A stretch of 64,000 bases of DNA, taken from the NCBI GenBank assembly GCA_016928155.1, contig JAFGLG010000007.1, forward strand, positions 1 to 64,000, written 5' to 3'. Position 1 is the first letter of the stretch. The number at the start of each line of letters is the position of its first letter. The position numbers and the translations under genes were made by a program. This stretch comes from Candidatus Woesearchaeota archaeon (GTDB lineage Archaea; Nanobdellota; Nanobdellia; Woesearchaeales; JAFGLG01). The notes under the pieces are model-generated. The model had not been told where the DNA came from. It saw only the letters and a program-made list of their open reading frames with translations, and did not search any database. Of this stretch, positions 17,421 through 27,537 are shown piece by piece.

Positions 17421-20400
17421 TTATTTTTCTTTCAGGAGCCTATTTATCGTCTTATCCATCGGATTCCTGTCATCTTTCCTGCGCAAAACAGCATAACCGC
17501 AGATAAAAACAATCAAGATTATCCCCAACACGAGATAAATGCCTTTCACTTCAAGAAATCCGCCTGACATGATATCTTTCCCGGCTGTGAACATCCTCCC
17601 CACAAGATTCCCAGGCTCTTCAACAGCAGGCTCCCGCTTCTCAGGCTCCTCCATGAATCCATTGTCAGATGATATATCATCTGTCTCCACCTCATCCGAG
17701 ACATTCTCTTCGACAGCCATCTCATCTGCTGCAGTGTCATTCACAGGGGCTATCCCTGATGAAGGCGCAAGCGATCCCCCGCCGCCTTTCAGCACCAAAG
17801 GAGAACCGCCTCCTTTCAGAACCAAGGGAGAGCCGCCAGTATCTGTCCTGCACCTTTCCTCAGCTGAACAGTCAGAGCAAGTGCATGGCTCGAAATCCTC
17901 ACAGACAAGATCACCGCAACCGCCTAAGCTGTATGCAGTAAAACTGCTGACATTGAATGTCACAGATGTGCTGATATGGGAGATGACTGCGCAGTCAGCG
18001 CACACTGCATCATCCTTAAGGACAAAAACATCAGTGTATGTGATATTGTGCAGGGTGATATTGGCGCTCTTGTTCAGCTCATGGACTGTTGAATTGACAA
18101 AGACATGATTATGGCTTATATTCACATTCTCATCAAGATTTACTGCAATCAGGTTGATGCCCTGCGTGAAAGAGATAATCCCTTTATCATTCCCCAGGAC
18201 AAGGCCCGTGGCATTCTCCCAGTCCATTCCTGTTATATTGCTCGACATTGGGTTCTCAAAATTGGTGTAGACAGGATAGCATGGCAGGCCCACTCCCTTC
18301 CCCAAAGGATCATACTGATCAGGGTTTGCTACGGGCGGGCAGTTGTCGCAGGCATCTCCTATAAGGTCTAAGTCCAGGTCAGATTGGTTCTGATTATCAA
18401 CAAATGGGCAGTTGTCAAGGCCTGCCCAGACTGTATCGTTGTCGTCGACATACCAATTGCTGTTGGAATTATCATAATAAAGCCTCGGCCACACCATCCC
18501 TGACTCATTATATGTTGTGTTGAAGGTCATGACATAAATCAGATTGCTGTCATCTGAAGCTATGGCCATATCTGTGAGATTGTCCTTATCGAAATCACCT
18601 ATGAGCGGAGTCACCCAGCTTGAGATATACTCCAGATAGAAAGGATAATGGCCATATCTGGTGCCGTCATCATTCCAGACACTTATCGTGCCCAAATGAT
18701 GTGTGGACATGATCTCGACATGGCCGTCATTGTCTAAGTCAGCAGCGACAGTGCCTCTCTGGACCCAGGTATTCACATAATCCATGCTTGCCGGGAAGCC
18801 GGAAACATTGCTGCCGTCGTGATGAAGCGCATAGATCCTCTTATAAGGCTTGGCAATGCCCCCGCTTCCGAAAATAACCTCAAGATCGCCATCGCTGTCC
18901 AGGTCTGCAAGAGAAGCAGTGGCCAGAGTAGATGCCTGGGTCATGATAGGCCAATCCCCAGGGAGGATGTTACCATAAGGATCAAATGCAAAGAGAGATT
19001 CCTGCCACATTATGGAGCCGATCATTATCTCCTGCACACCGTCATTATCCATATCTGCCACCAATGGCGTCGACCTGAAACCATAGGAAGAGATGTCGAC
19101 AGGCCAGCCCGGAAGCATAGTCCCGTTGGGGTAATTCACGAATATCTCGCCAGTCTCTGTGCCTGTGATTATCACCTTCTTACCATCACCGAACAGGTCA
19201 GCCACACCAGGATTCCCCCAGAGCACCTGATTGTCCTGCATCGGGGAGGCATAGCTGTGAAGCAGAGTGCCATTCCAGGAAAAGGTATAAACCATCTCCA
19301 TGTCCTGCACAATCACCTCTTTCCATCCATCCTGGTTGACCTCTGCGATGACTGGCTGTGAGCCAGTGTAATAAGAGAGCTGCTGAGGCCATCCGCCAAG
19401 CACTGTGCCGTCATGATTATATACATAGACATCCGCCCTGCTGTTCATGTCGGTTCCGCTCGTCATGATCACTATCTCAGGCATGCCATCCTTGTCTATG
19501 TCATCTATTGCAGGAGTCGCAAAATCAACCCTTCCAGGATAGACCGGCCAGCCAGGAAGATATGAACCATTGGGCAGGAAAGCATGCATGGCCCCGCTGT
19601 AAGTCGGTACAAACAGGACATGCCTGCCATCAATCTCTGCAGATGCTATGCCCGAGGCCCAATAATTGCCGAGCGGTCTCGGCCAGCCTTCAAACATTAT
19701 AGGATTATAATTGCTTATCTTGATGAATGAATAATCAAAATGATTGCTCCATTCGTCTGTATCCCACCCTACAAGACCGCTCCTCTCTGTGACAAGAAGG
19801 AGTGTCATTATGGTATTGTTGAAAGGCCTGGTATCAAACTCATAAAGCATGTCTGAAGGAGTCCCTGATGCAAGAAGAGTCCAGTTTTCGAGACTTGACC
19901 TGTTGATATCTGCTGGATATTTAAGCTGATAATAAAGACGGAACTGGCCGAAACCTGAATCAAAAGAGGCAGTGATGTTCACTATGCCTTTCAGGATATC
20001 CCTATAATCATTATCCGGATAAATCAGTCTATAATTGTCGATGTGGAAATCAATGCTTGAGTTCTCTGAGTTAGAGCCAGTGTCTGAGAAAAGGGTGAGA
20101 GTGTATTCCCCGTCAGGATAGAGGGATGTGTTGAGCTCCATGAATGTGCTGTCTGATACCCCACCTGTACCATTCCCTATCTGCACCACAGCATAAGGGG
20201 ATACATGCTGCTTCATGCTGAGAGTCCAGTTCTGCGCACCTTCAAGCGTGCTTCCATTTATCGGCACAACACCTGACACGACCTGATTGTCCTCAGGATA
20301 GCTTATGATGCTGTTCTTTATGTCCAGCAGGTAATAATCAATGCTTGAGGTGTTGGAGTTCGTGACATTAAACATGAGCAGATGAAGGCCTGAACCATAT

Positions 20401-22055
20401 GATACTGTATCCATGGAAGCAAGTGCAGCATCGTGGACTTCTGATGACCCTGAGCCTATCAGTGTGAAAGAAGGGGCAGAGTCAGGATCAAACAAGTCAT
20501 CATCAATGAACAATGAGTATGAGACGAGGCCATCATATGATCCTGCAGTGCCGTTGATATCGATATCCCCTTTTGCAGTCGCCATATCCTTTATGACCGC
20601 CACAGGAGGTCTTGAGAAATTTATCAGGGCAGATGCATTTATCCTGCCGTGACCCTGAGTGAGGAGATTGTATCCGATATCTGCGGCAGTATCCCTGATC
20701 GCTGCCTTGATCTCTGCAGGAGACCAGTCAGGATGAAGCTGCTTGACAAGCGCTGCCAGCCCTGAGACATGAGGGCAGGCCATTGAGGTGCCGCTGAGAT
20801 ATGCATATCCTGACGGGACAGAGCTGTATATGTTCACACCAGGGGCAGTGACATCAGGCTTAATGTGGCCCTGCAGTGTCGGCCCCCTTGAGCTGAAACT
20901 TGCCATCTGATCATCCTTTGATGAAGCCCCGACAGTCATCGCAAGCCTTGAGGTGCCAGGTGAACCCAGAGTATAATAACCAGGCCCGTTGTTCCCAGAA
21001 GATATCGATATGAAGACACCTGCTTCCACTGCAGCGTCAACTGCAAGGCTCAATGGGTCATCGGCGTCTGCCAGACCGCCTCCCAGGCTTATGCTGGCAA
21101 TATCATAATGATCAGAGAAGTCATCATCACCATCCGGATCGGCTGTCGCATCCAAGGCCTCCATGATGTCCGAGGTCGGGCAGGAGCCATACAGGTCACA
21201 GACCTTGAAGGCGACAAGCTTAGCAGAGGGGGCCATGCCTTTCAGCGAATGATTTGCCGCGATTATCCCACTTACATGGGTGCCATGCTTATTATCGTCA
21301 AAAGGATCGCTGTCCTCATTGTAAAAATCATAACCTGCAATCACCTTAGAGCATGAGCCTGACAGGAACTCTGCCTGGGTGCAATTCCCCAGCTCAGGAT
21401 GGGTATAATCTATCCCTGTGTCAATGACAGCGACTGTGATATCCTGGCCAGTCGTGTTCAGTCCGGATGTGTTGATCCTCCAGATGTCAGGAGCTCCAAC
21501 TTTAGGGACACTTTCCTGAAGCTGGATGCTCATAAGATAATCAGGCACGATCCTCTTCACATCAGGGTCCTTTGTCCTCTCAAGTATCGACGAAGGCGAC
21601 ATCCATGCAGCAGAGGCCCTTATCAGCCTGAAATGATGCTCATCCTCTGCAGTGCTTGCTGTGATGAATCCCTGTTTTTGGGATTCCATGAGCTCCTGCA
21701 AGTCTTCTGATATCTTTGAGGGGTCAGCCTTCTTCTCCTCAAGAGCACCCATATCCATCTGGATACCCTCTGTCATGCCAGACAATCCAAGAGATGATGC
21801 CTCAAAGGATCCGGGTGATCCAGGAGGAACATCGGCTTCTGGGACAGGCCCGTCGTGATATAAGACAATCACCCTTATCATGCCATCCCTGATCTGGCAG
21901 ATCTCTCCTGCATCATCTGCTGCTCCAAAATTGTCTTCCTGGCCCCCCTCAAGAGTGACCATGCCGATGAGGCCAGGCCCGTAGAGGAATATGGCTGTTG
22001 CCAGGGACAGGATAAGAAATGCGGAAACAACAGTCGGAATCATTTCTTTTCTCAT
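17421..22055 (-). CDS. Giant surface-anchored subtilisin-like protease (S8) with FG-GAP/VCBS propeller
   Basis: The 1544-residue protein has an N-terminal membrane or signal segment (residues 8-32), a prodomain (about 60-190) and an S8 catalytic domain. Asp212 lies in [13 protein letters not shown], His257 in KHGTHVSG, Asn355 in SSGNNGP and Ser424 in [11 protein letters not shown], so the triad is complete. Ig-like segments follow, then several FG-GAP/VCBS-type propeller blades ([17 protein letters not shown] and similar), a thrombospondin-type-3-like calcium segment ([14 protein letters not shown]) and a Cys cluster. Two tandem SPLVLKGGG motifs and an acidic linker precede the C-terminal membrane helix. 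The start overlaps the stop of the TrmB-like gene by 4 bases, so the two are coupled. Likely a secreted protease for envelope maturation or prey and host proteins. Confidence 0.9.
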   Translation of the reverse strand: MRKEMIPTVVSAFLILSLATAIFLYGPGLIGMVTLEGGQEDNFGAADDAGEICQIRDGMIRVIVLYHDGPVPEADVPPGSPGSFEASSLGLSGMTEGIQMDMGALEEKKADPSKISEDLQELMESQKQGFITASTAEDEHHFRLIRASAAWMSPSSILERTKDPDVKRIVPDYLMSIQLQESVPKVGAPDIWRINTSGLNTTGQDITVAVIDTGIDYTHPELGNCTQAEFLSGSCSKVIAGYDFYNEDSDPFDDNKHGTHVSGIIAANHSLKGMAPSAKLVAFKVCDLYGSCPTSDIMEALDATADPDGDDDFSDHYDIASISLGGGLADADDPLSLAVDAAVEAGVFISISSGNNGPGYYTLGSPGTSRLAMTVGASSKDDQMASFSSRGPTLQGHIKPDVTAPGVNIYSSVPSGYAYLSGTSMACPHVSGLAALVKQLHPDWSPAEIKAAIRDTAADIGYNLLTQGHGRINASALINFSRPPVAVIKDMATAKGDIDINGTAGSYDGLVSYSLFIDDDLFDPDSAPSFTLIGSGSSEVHDAALASMDTVSYGSGLHLLMFNVTNSNTSSIDYYLLDIKNSIISYPEDNQVVSGVVPINGSTLEGAQNWTLSMKQHVSPYAVVQIGNGTGGVSDSTFMELNTSLYPDGEYTLTLFSDTGSNSENSSIDFHIDNYRLIYPDNDYRDILKGIVNITASFDSGFGQFRLYYQLKYPADINRSSLENWTLLASGTPSDMLYEFDTRPFNNTIMTLLLVTERSGLVGWDTDEWSNHFDYSFIKISNYNPIMFEGWPRPLGNYWASGIASAEIDGRHVLFVPTYSGAMHAFLPNGSYLPGWPVYPGRVDFATPAIDDIDKDGMPEIVIMTSGTDMNSRADVYVYNHDGTVLGGWPQQLSYYTGSQPVIAEVNQDGWKEVIVQDMEMVYTFSWNGTLLHSYASPMQDNQVLWGNPGVADLFGDGKKVIITGTETGEIFVNYPNGTMLPGWPVDISSYGFRSTPLVADMDNDGVQEIMIGSIMWQESLFAFDPYGNILPGDWPIMTQASTLATASLADLDSDGDLEVIFGSGGIAKPYKRIYALHHDGSNVSGFPASMDYVNTWVQRGTVAADLDNDGHVEIMSTHHLGTISVWNDDGTRYGHYPFYLEYISSWVTPLIGDFDKDNLTDMAIASDDSNLIYVMTFNTTYNESGMVWPRLYYDNSNSNWYVDDNDTVWAGLDNCPFVDNQNQSDLDLDLIGDACDNCPPVANPDQYDPLGKGVGLPCYPVYTNFENPMSSNITGMDWENATGLVLGNDKGIISFTQGINLIAVNLDENVNISHNHVFVNSTVHELNKSANITLHNITYTDVFVLKDDAVCADCAVISHISTSVTFNVSSFTAYSLGGCGDLVCEDFEPCTCSDCSAEERCRTDTGGSPLVLKGGGSPLVLKGGGGSLAPSSGIAPVNDTAADEMAVEENVSDEVETDDISSDNGFMEEPEKREPAVEEPGNLVGRMFTAGKDIMSGGFLEVKGIYLVLGIILIVFICGYAVLRRKDDRNPMDKTINRLLKEK

Positions 22056-22651
22056 CTTGCATAACCCCTGTACTGCTCTGCCAGAGCCTTGCTCTTTATC
22101 ACATTTATCCAGGGCTCTTCTTCATCTGCATCATCTGCCAGCTGTATCACATGATCATCTGCGACGAGAGTGGTGCATGGAAGAGAGCGATCTGACCTGA
22201 CAATCCTCCTCATACTGAAAAGCGGGAGATGGGATTCATCCTTCAGGAAGATCAGGAAGCTCCTGCTCCTGAGACTGCCAAGGAAAGAGATGATGCCTTC
22301 CTGGCCTTTGATGATCGCAGATGATACAGGATCCTGCTGATACCCTGATTCAAGCTTCGGGATGATCCTTTTCAGCTGTCGCTCCCTTGTCTCCAATTCC
22401 AGCTTCTGCGCTTTCAGAAGACTGAACAGGTTCCTGGGGTCTGAAGCCTGGAAATACCTTGTCCGCCTCTTTGTGAATTCAGAGACAAGGTCCTTTCTCA
22501 TGAGCCTCTCGAGAATCTCATAGACCTTGGATGAGGATATGCCTGCCCTGTCTATTATAGGCCCGGTTGTTGTGGGGCCAAGTTCCAGCAGGGCCAGATA
22601 GATCCTTGCCTCCCCGTTTGTGAGGCCTATGCCTGCCAGCTGACTGATCAT
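22052..22651 (-). CDS. TrmB-family transcriptional regulator
   Basis: The 199-residue protein starts at the ATG at 22651, which a TATA-like AATATTTATAAACC at 22671-22684 makes leaderless; a TTG one codon earlier is less likely. The N-terminal winged helix ([20 protein letters not shown], then [20 protein letters not shown]) is the TrmB signature, followed by a coiled coil (about residues 80-105). The sugar-binding C-terminal domain of long TrmB proteins is reduced to about 90 residues. Its stop overlaps the protease start (ATGA), so it probably regulates its own operon including the subtilase. Confidence 0.88.
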   Translation of the reverse strand: MISQLAGIGLTNGEARIYLALLELGPTTTGPIIDRAGISSSKVYEILERLMRKDLVSEFTKRRTRYFQASDPRNLFSLLKAQKLELETRERQLKRIIPKLESGYQQDPVSSAIIKGQEGIISFLGSLRSRSFLIFLKDESHLPLFSMRRIVRSDRSLPCTTLVADDHVIQLADDADEEEPWINVIKSKALAEQYRGYAR

Positions 22652-22818
22652 CAATGCTGACAGTATGCCCTGGTTTATAAATATTGCTCCTCACTAAGGG
22701 GGGGAGTATATATCAGAGGCATAGACTGAACAGGCCATGACTGAAATCAAAAGAAAAAATCACGCTAAAAACCCAGATCCGGTTCTTAGCATCATGAAAT
22801 CCGCTGAGATTACGAATT

Positions 22819-23058
22819 TCAGGACATAGAACCAATTGCTTTCTGCATCACAGGGACCACTTTCTCAGCCTCTTCCTTGGTCATCCTGCCGAGCTTGCTG
22901 AATCTCCACTCACCATTTGATGGCTGAAGATTCTCCCTTGAGACCTGAAGCTTAGGCGCCCCGTCATTATAAGAGAAAACACTGACCCTCAATTTTGTGG
23001 TCTCAAACTCTATTGTCTCGCCGAACAATTCCTTGTCAAGATTCTTGTCAAATGCCAT
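22819..23058 (-). CDS. Small conserved-looking protein, possibly PC4-like
   Basis: The 79-residue protein starts at the ATG at 23058 with GGAGGT seven bases upstream. The pattern is a short acidic helix, strands KLRVSVFSYN and APKLQVSREN, then NGEWRFSKLGRMT and a helix KEEAEKVVPVMQKAI. Strands followed by a basic GEW-type turn and a C-terminal helix resemble PC4/YdbC single-strand-binding proteins. This is a guess. It may be transcribed with the two deoxyhypusine-synthase-like genes upstream. Confidence 0.6.
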   Translation of the reverse strand: MAFDKNLDKELFGETIEFETTKLRVSVFSYNDGAPKLQVSRENLQPSNGEWRFSKLGRMTKEEAEKVVPVMQKAIGSMS

Positions 23059-23139
23059 TATCAAAACCTCCTAAAATCATATCTTCCTAACTCCCTAAAA
23101 GATGAACTCGCTGAGCCCTTTTTAAATATTTTGGTGGCC

Positions 23140-24120
23140 TCAGTCTTCAGCCATGATATAAGCGAACATCAATGGGGCCACAATCGTGGCATCAGACTCA
23201 ATGACAAACTTTGGAGTGTCAATGGCCAGTTTCTCCCAAGTGATCTTCTCATTGGGGATAGCACCGCTATAAGATCCATAAGATGTTGTAGAGTCTGATA
23301 TCTGGCAGAAATAGCTCCATAATGGGACTTCAGTCTCCATGTCCTGCCTGATAAGCGGCACAACACATATGGGAAAGTCTCCAGCAATGCCGCCTCCGAT
23401 CTGGAAGAAACCGATCCTCTTATCCTTTGTGTTTTCGGTGTACCAGTCAATAAGCCATGACATTGTCTCAGGGCCTGATTTCACTGTGTCGATCCGCTTT
23501 ATGACGCCGCGCTTGACAGCAGCCACAAACATATTCCCTGTGGTGCAGTCCTCCCAGCCCGGCACAAATATCGGGAGATCCTTCTCGCATGCAGCTATCA
23601 CCCATGAATCCTTCGGGTCAATCTGATAAGATCCCTCCAATACTCCAGACTTGATAAGCTGGTAGATGAACTCATAAGGGAAATACCTCCTGCCCTCCTG
23701 CTCTGCCTTCTTCCAGACGACATGGAGCTGCTTCTCAATCCTCCTCATGGCCTCCTCTTCAGGGATGCAGGTGTCTGTCACCCTGTTCATGTGCCTGTCC
23801 AGCAGAGCCTGCTCATCATCAGGAGACAGGTCACGATAATGCGGGACACGCTCATAGAAATCATGCGCCACAAGATTGAAGATATCCTCCTCAAGATTCG
23901 CTGCAGTGCAGGTTATCGCATGGACCTTGCCCTGCCTTATCATCTCAGCAAGTGTCTTGCCAAGCTCAGCAGTGCTCATTGCTCCAGCCATGGTGATCAT
24001 CATCAGATTACCTTTCTTCAGCTGAGCAATGTACCCTTCAGCAGCATCCTTGACAACAGCTGCATTGAAATGAAGAAAATTTTCCTGTATGAACCTCTTT
24101 ATTGTCCTGAAATCCCCCAT
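23140..24120 (-). CDS. Deoxyhypusine synthase-like protein, copy 1
   Basis: The 326-residue protein starts at the ATG at 24120 (GGGGTGG just upstream); the open frame to 24237 adds residues with no family match. It carries the deoxyhypusine-synthase core: AGAMSTAELGKTLAEM, HAITCTAANLEED, RVTDTCIPEEEA, FVPGWEDCTTGN, FFQIGGGIAGDFPICVVPL and the catalytic-lysine region NEKITWEKL (Lys297). In copy 2 and in the family the residue before this Lys is Gly; here it is Glu. The sequence follows the bacterial DHS-like branch (SDSTTSYGSYSGAxPNEKITW). It may modify aIF5A, or act as a homospermidine-synthase-like enzyme. It lies 79 bases downstream of copy 2. Confidence 0.87.
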   Translation of the reverse strand: MGDFRTIKRFIQENFLHFNAAVVKDAAEGYIAQLKKGNLMMITMAGAMSTAELGKTLAEMIRQGKVHAITCTAANLEEDIFNLVAHDFYERVPHYRDLSPDDEQALLDRHMNRVTDTCIPEEEAMRRIEKQLHVVWKKAEQEGRRYFPYEFIYQLIKSGVLEGSYQIDPKDSWVIAACEKDLPIFVPGWEDCTTGNMFVAAVKRGVIKRIDTVKSGPETMSWLIDWYTENTKDKRIGFFQIGGGIAGDFPICVVPLIRQDMETEVPLWSYFCQISDSTTSYGSYSGAIPNEKITWEKLAIDTPKFVIESDATIVAPLMFAYIMAED

Positions 24121-24199
24121 TTTTCCACCCCATGATTTTTCTGGATGCAAAACACAAGCCCAATATAAATCTATCCTTTTATCCTGATATTTATCCCAC

Positions 24200-25207
24200 T
24201 CAGGATGCAAGGACATATGCGAAGATAAGCGGTGCAACTATCGTGGCATCTGACTCAATAACGAACTTCGGTGTATCGACACCAAGCTTGCCCCAAGTGA
24301 TCTTCTCATTCGGGACTGCTCCGCTGTAGGAGCCATAAGATGTTGTGCTGTCAGAAATCTGGCAGAAAAATGACCACAATTGCGCGGGCCTGTTCAGCCT
24401 GGGCAGATCATGATTTATCAGCGGCACCACACAGATGGCGAAATCGCCTGCAATCCCCCCACCGATCTGGAAGAATCCGATCCCTGAGTCTTTTGAATTT
24501 TCCCAATACCAGTTCACCAGGGCATGCATGTACTCGAGCCCGCTCCTGACAGTGTCAATCTTAGTCATCTTATCATTCATCAGGATCTCTGAAACAAATG
24601 AATTGCCGAGAGTGGAATCCTCCCAGCCCGGCACAAAGATGGGCAGATTTTTCTCGCAGGCAGCAATGATCCACGAATCCTTCGGATCAATCTGGAACTT
24701 CCCTTCAAGCACTCCGGACCTGATGATATTATAGATGAATTCATGCGGGAACATCCTCTTCCCTGATTTCTCTGCCCTTGACCATTCATCCACAATCTCC
24801 CTGTCAATTACCATCATCGCTTCCTCTTCAGGGATGCAAGTGTCTGTGACCCGGTTCATCCCATTCTCAAGGAGCCGGAGTTCATCATCGGGTGTAAGAT
24901 CCTTATAATCCGGGACCCTTCTATAATGATCATGAGCTACAAGGTTGAACAGATCCTCTTCAAGATTGGCACCAGTGCAGGTTATTGCGTGGACCTTGCC
25001 CTGCCTGATCATCTCAGCAAGTGTCTTGCCAAGCTCAGCAGTGCTCATGGCTCCGGCAAGGGTAATCATCATCTTATTGCCTTTCTTCAGCTGGTCCACA
25101 TATCCCTTTGCAGCGTCTTTGACAACTGCTGCGTTGAAATGAAGGAAATTATTATCTATGAATGACTTAATGACCTTGAAATCAGCTTTTTTATTCTCAA
25201 AATCCAT
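24200..25207 (-). CDS. Deoxyhypusine synthase-like protein, copy 2
   Basis: The 335-residue protein starts at 25207 after GGAGGTG, with a TATA-like ATATTTATAAAAA further upstream. All core motifs are present: AGAMSTAELGKTLAEMIRQG, CTGANLEEDLFNLVAHD, FVPGWEDSTLGN, GFFQIGGGIAGDF and NEKITWGKL, with Lys307 as the expected catalytic lysine. It is about 60-65 percent identical by eye to copy 1, and stretches of DNA near 25010-25060 are almost the same as in copy 1, which suggests tandem duplication with some conversion. This copy keeps the family-typical Gly before Lys, so it is the better candidate for the housekeeping enzyme. Confidence 0.88.
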   Translation of the reverse strand: MDFENKKADFKVIKSFIDNNFLHFNAAVVKDAAKGYVDQLKKGNKMMITLAGAMSTAELGKTLAEMIRQGKVHAITCTGANLEEDLFNLVAHDHYRRVPDYKDLTPDDELRLLENGMNRVTDTCIPEEEAMMVIDREIVDEWSRAEKSGKRMFPHEFIYNIIRSGVLEGKFQIDPKDSWIIAACEKNLPIFVPGWEDSTLGNSFVSEILMNDKMTKIDTVRSGLEYMHALVNWYWENSKDSGIGFFQIGGGIAGDFAICVVPLINHDLPRLNRPAQLWSFFCQISDSTTSYGSYSGAVPNEKITWGKLGVDTPKFVIESDATIVAPLIFAYVLAS

Positions 25208-25289
25208 TTTTTCACCTCCCTGATAATTTTAATCAGAAAAAAACCTTTTTTTATAAATATTATGGTTTTTGATTGAATCTAGAAACAAA

Positions 25290-25934
25290 CTATCTATTTT
25301 GAGAGATGTATTTCTGCAGATAAGCAGCAGTAGGGAACCGCTGGGCAAGCTGAGCTCTTTGAACATCATTCAAGTATCTAAAACCGCCAATAATCCCGTT
25401 GCACCTGTCCTGACGGCACCTGCATACGAACGGGGAGGCCATATCCATCTCAGTGGTCAGGTAATTGAAGCTGATTATCTCTCCCGGCAAAATAGCCCTC
25501 CTTGCCACCAGATTGTCTGTGTCGGGATCCACTATGCAGGTGGGGTCAGAGCAGCTGTGATCTATCGCTCCCCTGCCGACGACATGGACAGAGTCATCAA
25601 TCTGCCTCGAATACCTCAGCGGCCTTGAGATCTTCGAGCCGGTCGCATAGGAAATCACTTCACCTTCACCGATGCGCGCTGTGGCTATCGTGGCCCTCCC
25701 TGTCTCAGGCCTCACTATGAATTCAAGGTTATGGTTGAGCGTGGCTGTCGCAAGGAATTCCGGGAACTGGTCGACGCTGTCGCAGCTGTTCAGATAGGCC
25801 TGAAGCCGGGGTGATATATGCACCACTCCATCCCGGATAACTGCCATGACAGCTGCTGCTTCAGCGGGCCTGCTGCCTGGCCAAATATCCCTATGCCCCT
25901 GTCCAGATTTCCTGTATGCGATCCCTGATGCCAT
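25290..25934 (-). CDS. SET-domain protein (lysine methyltransferase type) with post-SET cysteines
   Basis: The 214-residue protein has a C-terminal SET half. DHSCSDP at residues 125-131 corresponds to the NHSCxPN motif (first Asn is Asp here). GEIISFNYLTTE at 151-162 corresponds to GEEITxDY, and VCRCRQDRCNG at 170-180 is a post-SET zinc cluster. GEGEVISYATGS and LEFIVRPETGRATIATARIG earlier match the first SET strands. The start at 25934 has AGGGGAT just before it. Archaeal SET proteins are uncommon; possible targets are chromatin or ribosomal proteins. Transfer from bacteria or eukaryotes is possible. No histone gene is in the window. Confidence 0.78.
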   Translation of the reverse strand: MASGIAYRKSGQGHRDIWPGSRPAEAAAVMAVIRDGVVHISPRLQAYLNSCDSVDQFPEFLATATLNHNLEFIVRPETGRATIATARIGEGEVISYATGSKISRPLRYSRQIDDSVHVVGRGAIDHSCSDPTCIVDPDTDNLVARRAILPGEIISFNYLTTEMDMASPFVCRCRQDRCNGIIGGFRYLNDVQRAQLAQRFPTAAYLQKYISQNR

Positions 25935-26078
25935 GCTGTAATCCCCTGAATATCATTCTCCCTGAATTTTGGTAATTATTAACTTGAAAGTTGGAAAAAT
26001 TTATGATTAATAATAAAATCGGTCAATTATTTTGTGAAAAAGAAAATTATTTATATCAAAAGTAAAAATATACAAAAA

Positions 26079-27059
26079 ATGGCGGGTCTCAGGGATATCG
26101 AAAGGAAGGTCATCGCAGGACTGGAAAGGGATGCGAGGGCGCATTTCTCAAAGATAGGCAAGAAGATGAGGAAGAGCCAGCAGCAGGTGAGCTATACTGT
26201 GAACTCGCTTGAGAAGCAGGGCATCATAAAGGGCTATTACACAATAATAGACTATTCCAAGCTGGATGTGCTCCATTTCAGGGCATATTTCAAAGTGAGC
26301 TACATAAGCGAGAAGAAGATGGAGGAGCTTGCCAGATCCATGGCTTCAGAGCCCATGACATGCTTTGTTGCCACATGCGGCGGGGAATATGACCTCATTG
26401 CAACTTTTTTGGCAAAGAACCCTTCCCAGTTCAACAAGGCGCTCCACAAGATAATGGAGAAGCATCCCAGGCATCTGCAGAATTTCACAGTCCTGACGAC
26501 AGTCGTGGCAAGAGGATCCGGAAGGAAGTACCTGTTCTCGAATACAAACACGCTCACAGAAGACATCTACGGCGGGGACAGGGAGGCTGAGAAGATCGAT
26601 GAGCTGGACATGAGACTGCTGGAGAGGCTATCTGCAAATGCGCGTGAGAGCGCGCTCAAGCTTGCAGCAAAGCTCGGCACGACGTCAAAGACAGTGATAG
26701 AAAGGATCAAGAGGATGCAGGACAGGCTAGTGATAAGATCATTCAGGCCATTGCTTGACCTCCAGAGCGCAGGATACAAGAGAAGCCTCCTGACAATAAG
26801 ATACCATAACATAACAGCAGAGAAAGAGAATGAGCTGATCAATTTCCTGAATGCCCATCCAAATGTGCTTCGCCTCTTCAAGACAATAGGCGAATGGGAT
26901 GTGGAAGTGGAGCTTGAGGGAGAAGATGCGCAGAAGCTGAGGAAGATAGAGATGGAGATAAGAGAGAGATTCGCTGCACTGATACAGACCATCAGGATAA
27001 TACCTCTCTATGATGTCCATAAGATAAACTATTTCCCAAAAATCCTGGAACAACATTAA
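26079..27059 (+). CDS. Double Lrp/AsnC-type transcriptional regulator
   Basis: The 326-residue protein consists of two full Lrp/AsnC units. HTH 1 is residues 1-50 (LRDIERKVIAGLERDARAHF, SQQQVSYTVNSLEKQGII) followed by a RAM-like domain with HFRAYFKVSY and CGGEYDLIATFLAK. HTH 2 starts near 170 (IDELDMRLLERLSANARESA, TSKTVIERIKRMQ), followed by a second RAM with IGEWDVEVELEGEDAQ. I chose the ATG at 26079 because TTATTTATATC at 26047-26057 would give a leaderless start there. Fused pairs like this can bind DNA with both HTHs in one chain. The effector is unknown. Confidence 0.85.
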   Translation: MAGLRDIERKVIAGLERDARAHFSKIGKKMRKSQQQVSYTVNSLEKQGIIKGYYTIIDYSKLDVLHFRAYFKVSYISEKKMEELARSMASEPMTCFVATCGGEYDLIATFLAKNPSQFNKALHKIMEKHPRHLQNFTVLTTVVARGSGRKYLFSNTNTLTEDIYGGDREAEKIDELDMRLLERLSANARESALKLAAKLGTTSKTVIERIKRMQDRLVIRSFRPLLDLQSAGYKRSLLTIRYHNITAEKENELINFLNAHPNVLRLFKTIGEWDVEVELEGEDAQKLRKIEMEIRERFAALIQTIRIIPLYDVHKINYFPKILEQH

Positions 27060-27095
27060 TAAACAGCAATATGCTCATTGCTGGCTTGACCTCAG

Positions 27096-27467
27096 ATGAG
27101 TGACATATACATCCTGCTGATTGACAAGAACAAAGGGAACGGCTCAAATGGGAAGGGCGGATGCCTGGACCAGGAGCGCTTAGAGCTTGAGGCAGCTGGC
27201 TTCCGAGTAGGCGATTTTGTGATGTGCCCTGAAACGCTTTCTCTGTATGATATTGTCATAGCCAACCCGAGGCCTGAAAGCGTAGAGAAGCTCTCCTATT
27301 TCCATAGGAACCACCCTGAAGTGCCCTTAATCGTTTATGGGGGCCTTATGAAAGATAATGTGGAGATCTGCAGTATCAATAAAGACCAAGCAGGGGTTTA
27401 TATACCTGTATTCTCTAGAATGGAAGATTTTGTTGCCTTTATACAGTCATTAGCGTATTATAACTAA
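27096..27467 (+). CDS. Small receiver-like/flavodoxin-like protein, unknown
   Basis: The 123-residue protein begins with strand IYILLIDKN, a glycine-rich loop, then a helix and GFRVGDFVM, YDIVIANPRPESVEKLSYF and VPLIVYGG. The alternating strand-helix order is like a response-regulator receiver or flavodoxin, but the phosphoacceptor position falls at VIANP, with no Asp. It starts 36 bases after the Lrp-type gene stop, with its own TATA-like TTAATAAA. No assignment is made. Confidence 0.65.
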   Translation: MSDIYILLIDKNKGNGSNGKGGCLDQERLELEAAGFRVGDFVMCPETLSLYDIVIANPRPESVEKLSYFHRNHPEVPLIVYGGLMKDNVEICSINKDQAGVYIPVFSRMEDFVAFIQSLAYYN

Positions 27468-27537
27468 ATTTATAAATATGTTTTTTTCTAGTGCTGATTA
27501 CCTATTGCGGGCAAGCGGAAATTATAAATTTCCGGGT

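Noticed and set aside
27096-27467. Response-regulator call for the 123-residue protein
   Set aside because: The strand-helix order fits, but the phosphoacceptor Asp and the conserved Lys are not where they should be, so it is listed as unknown.
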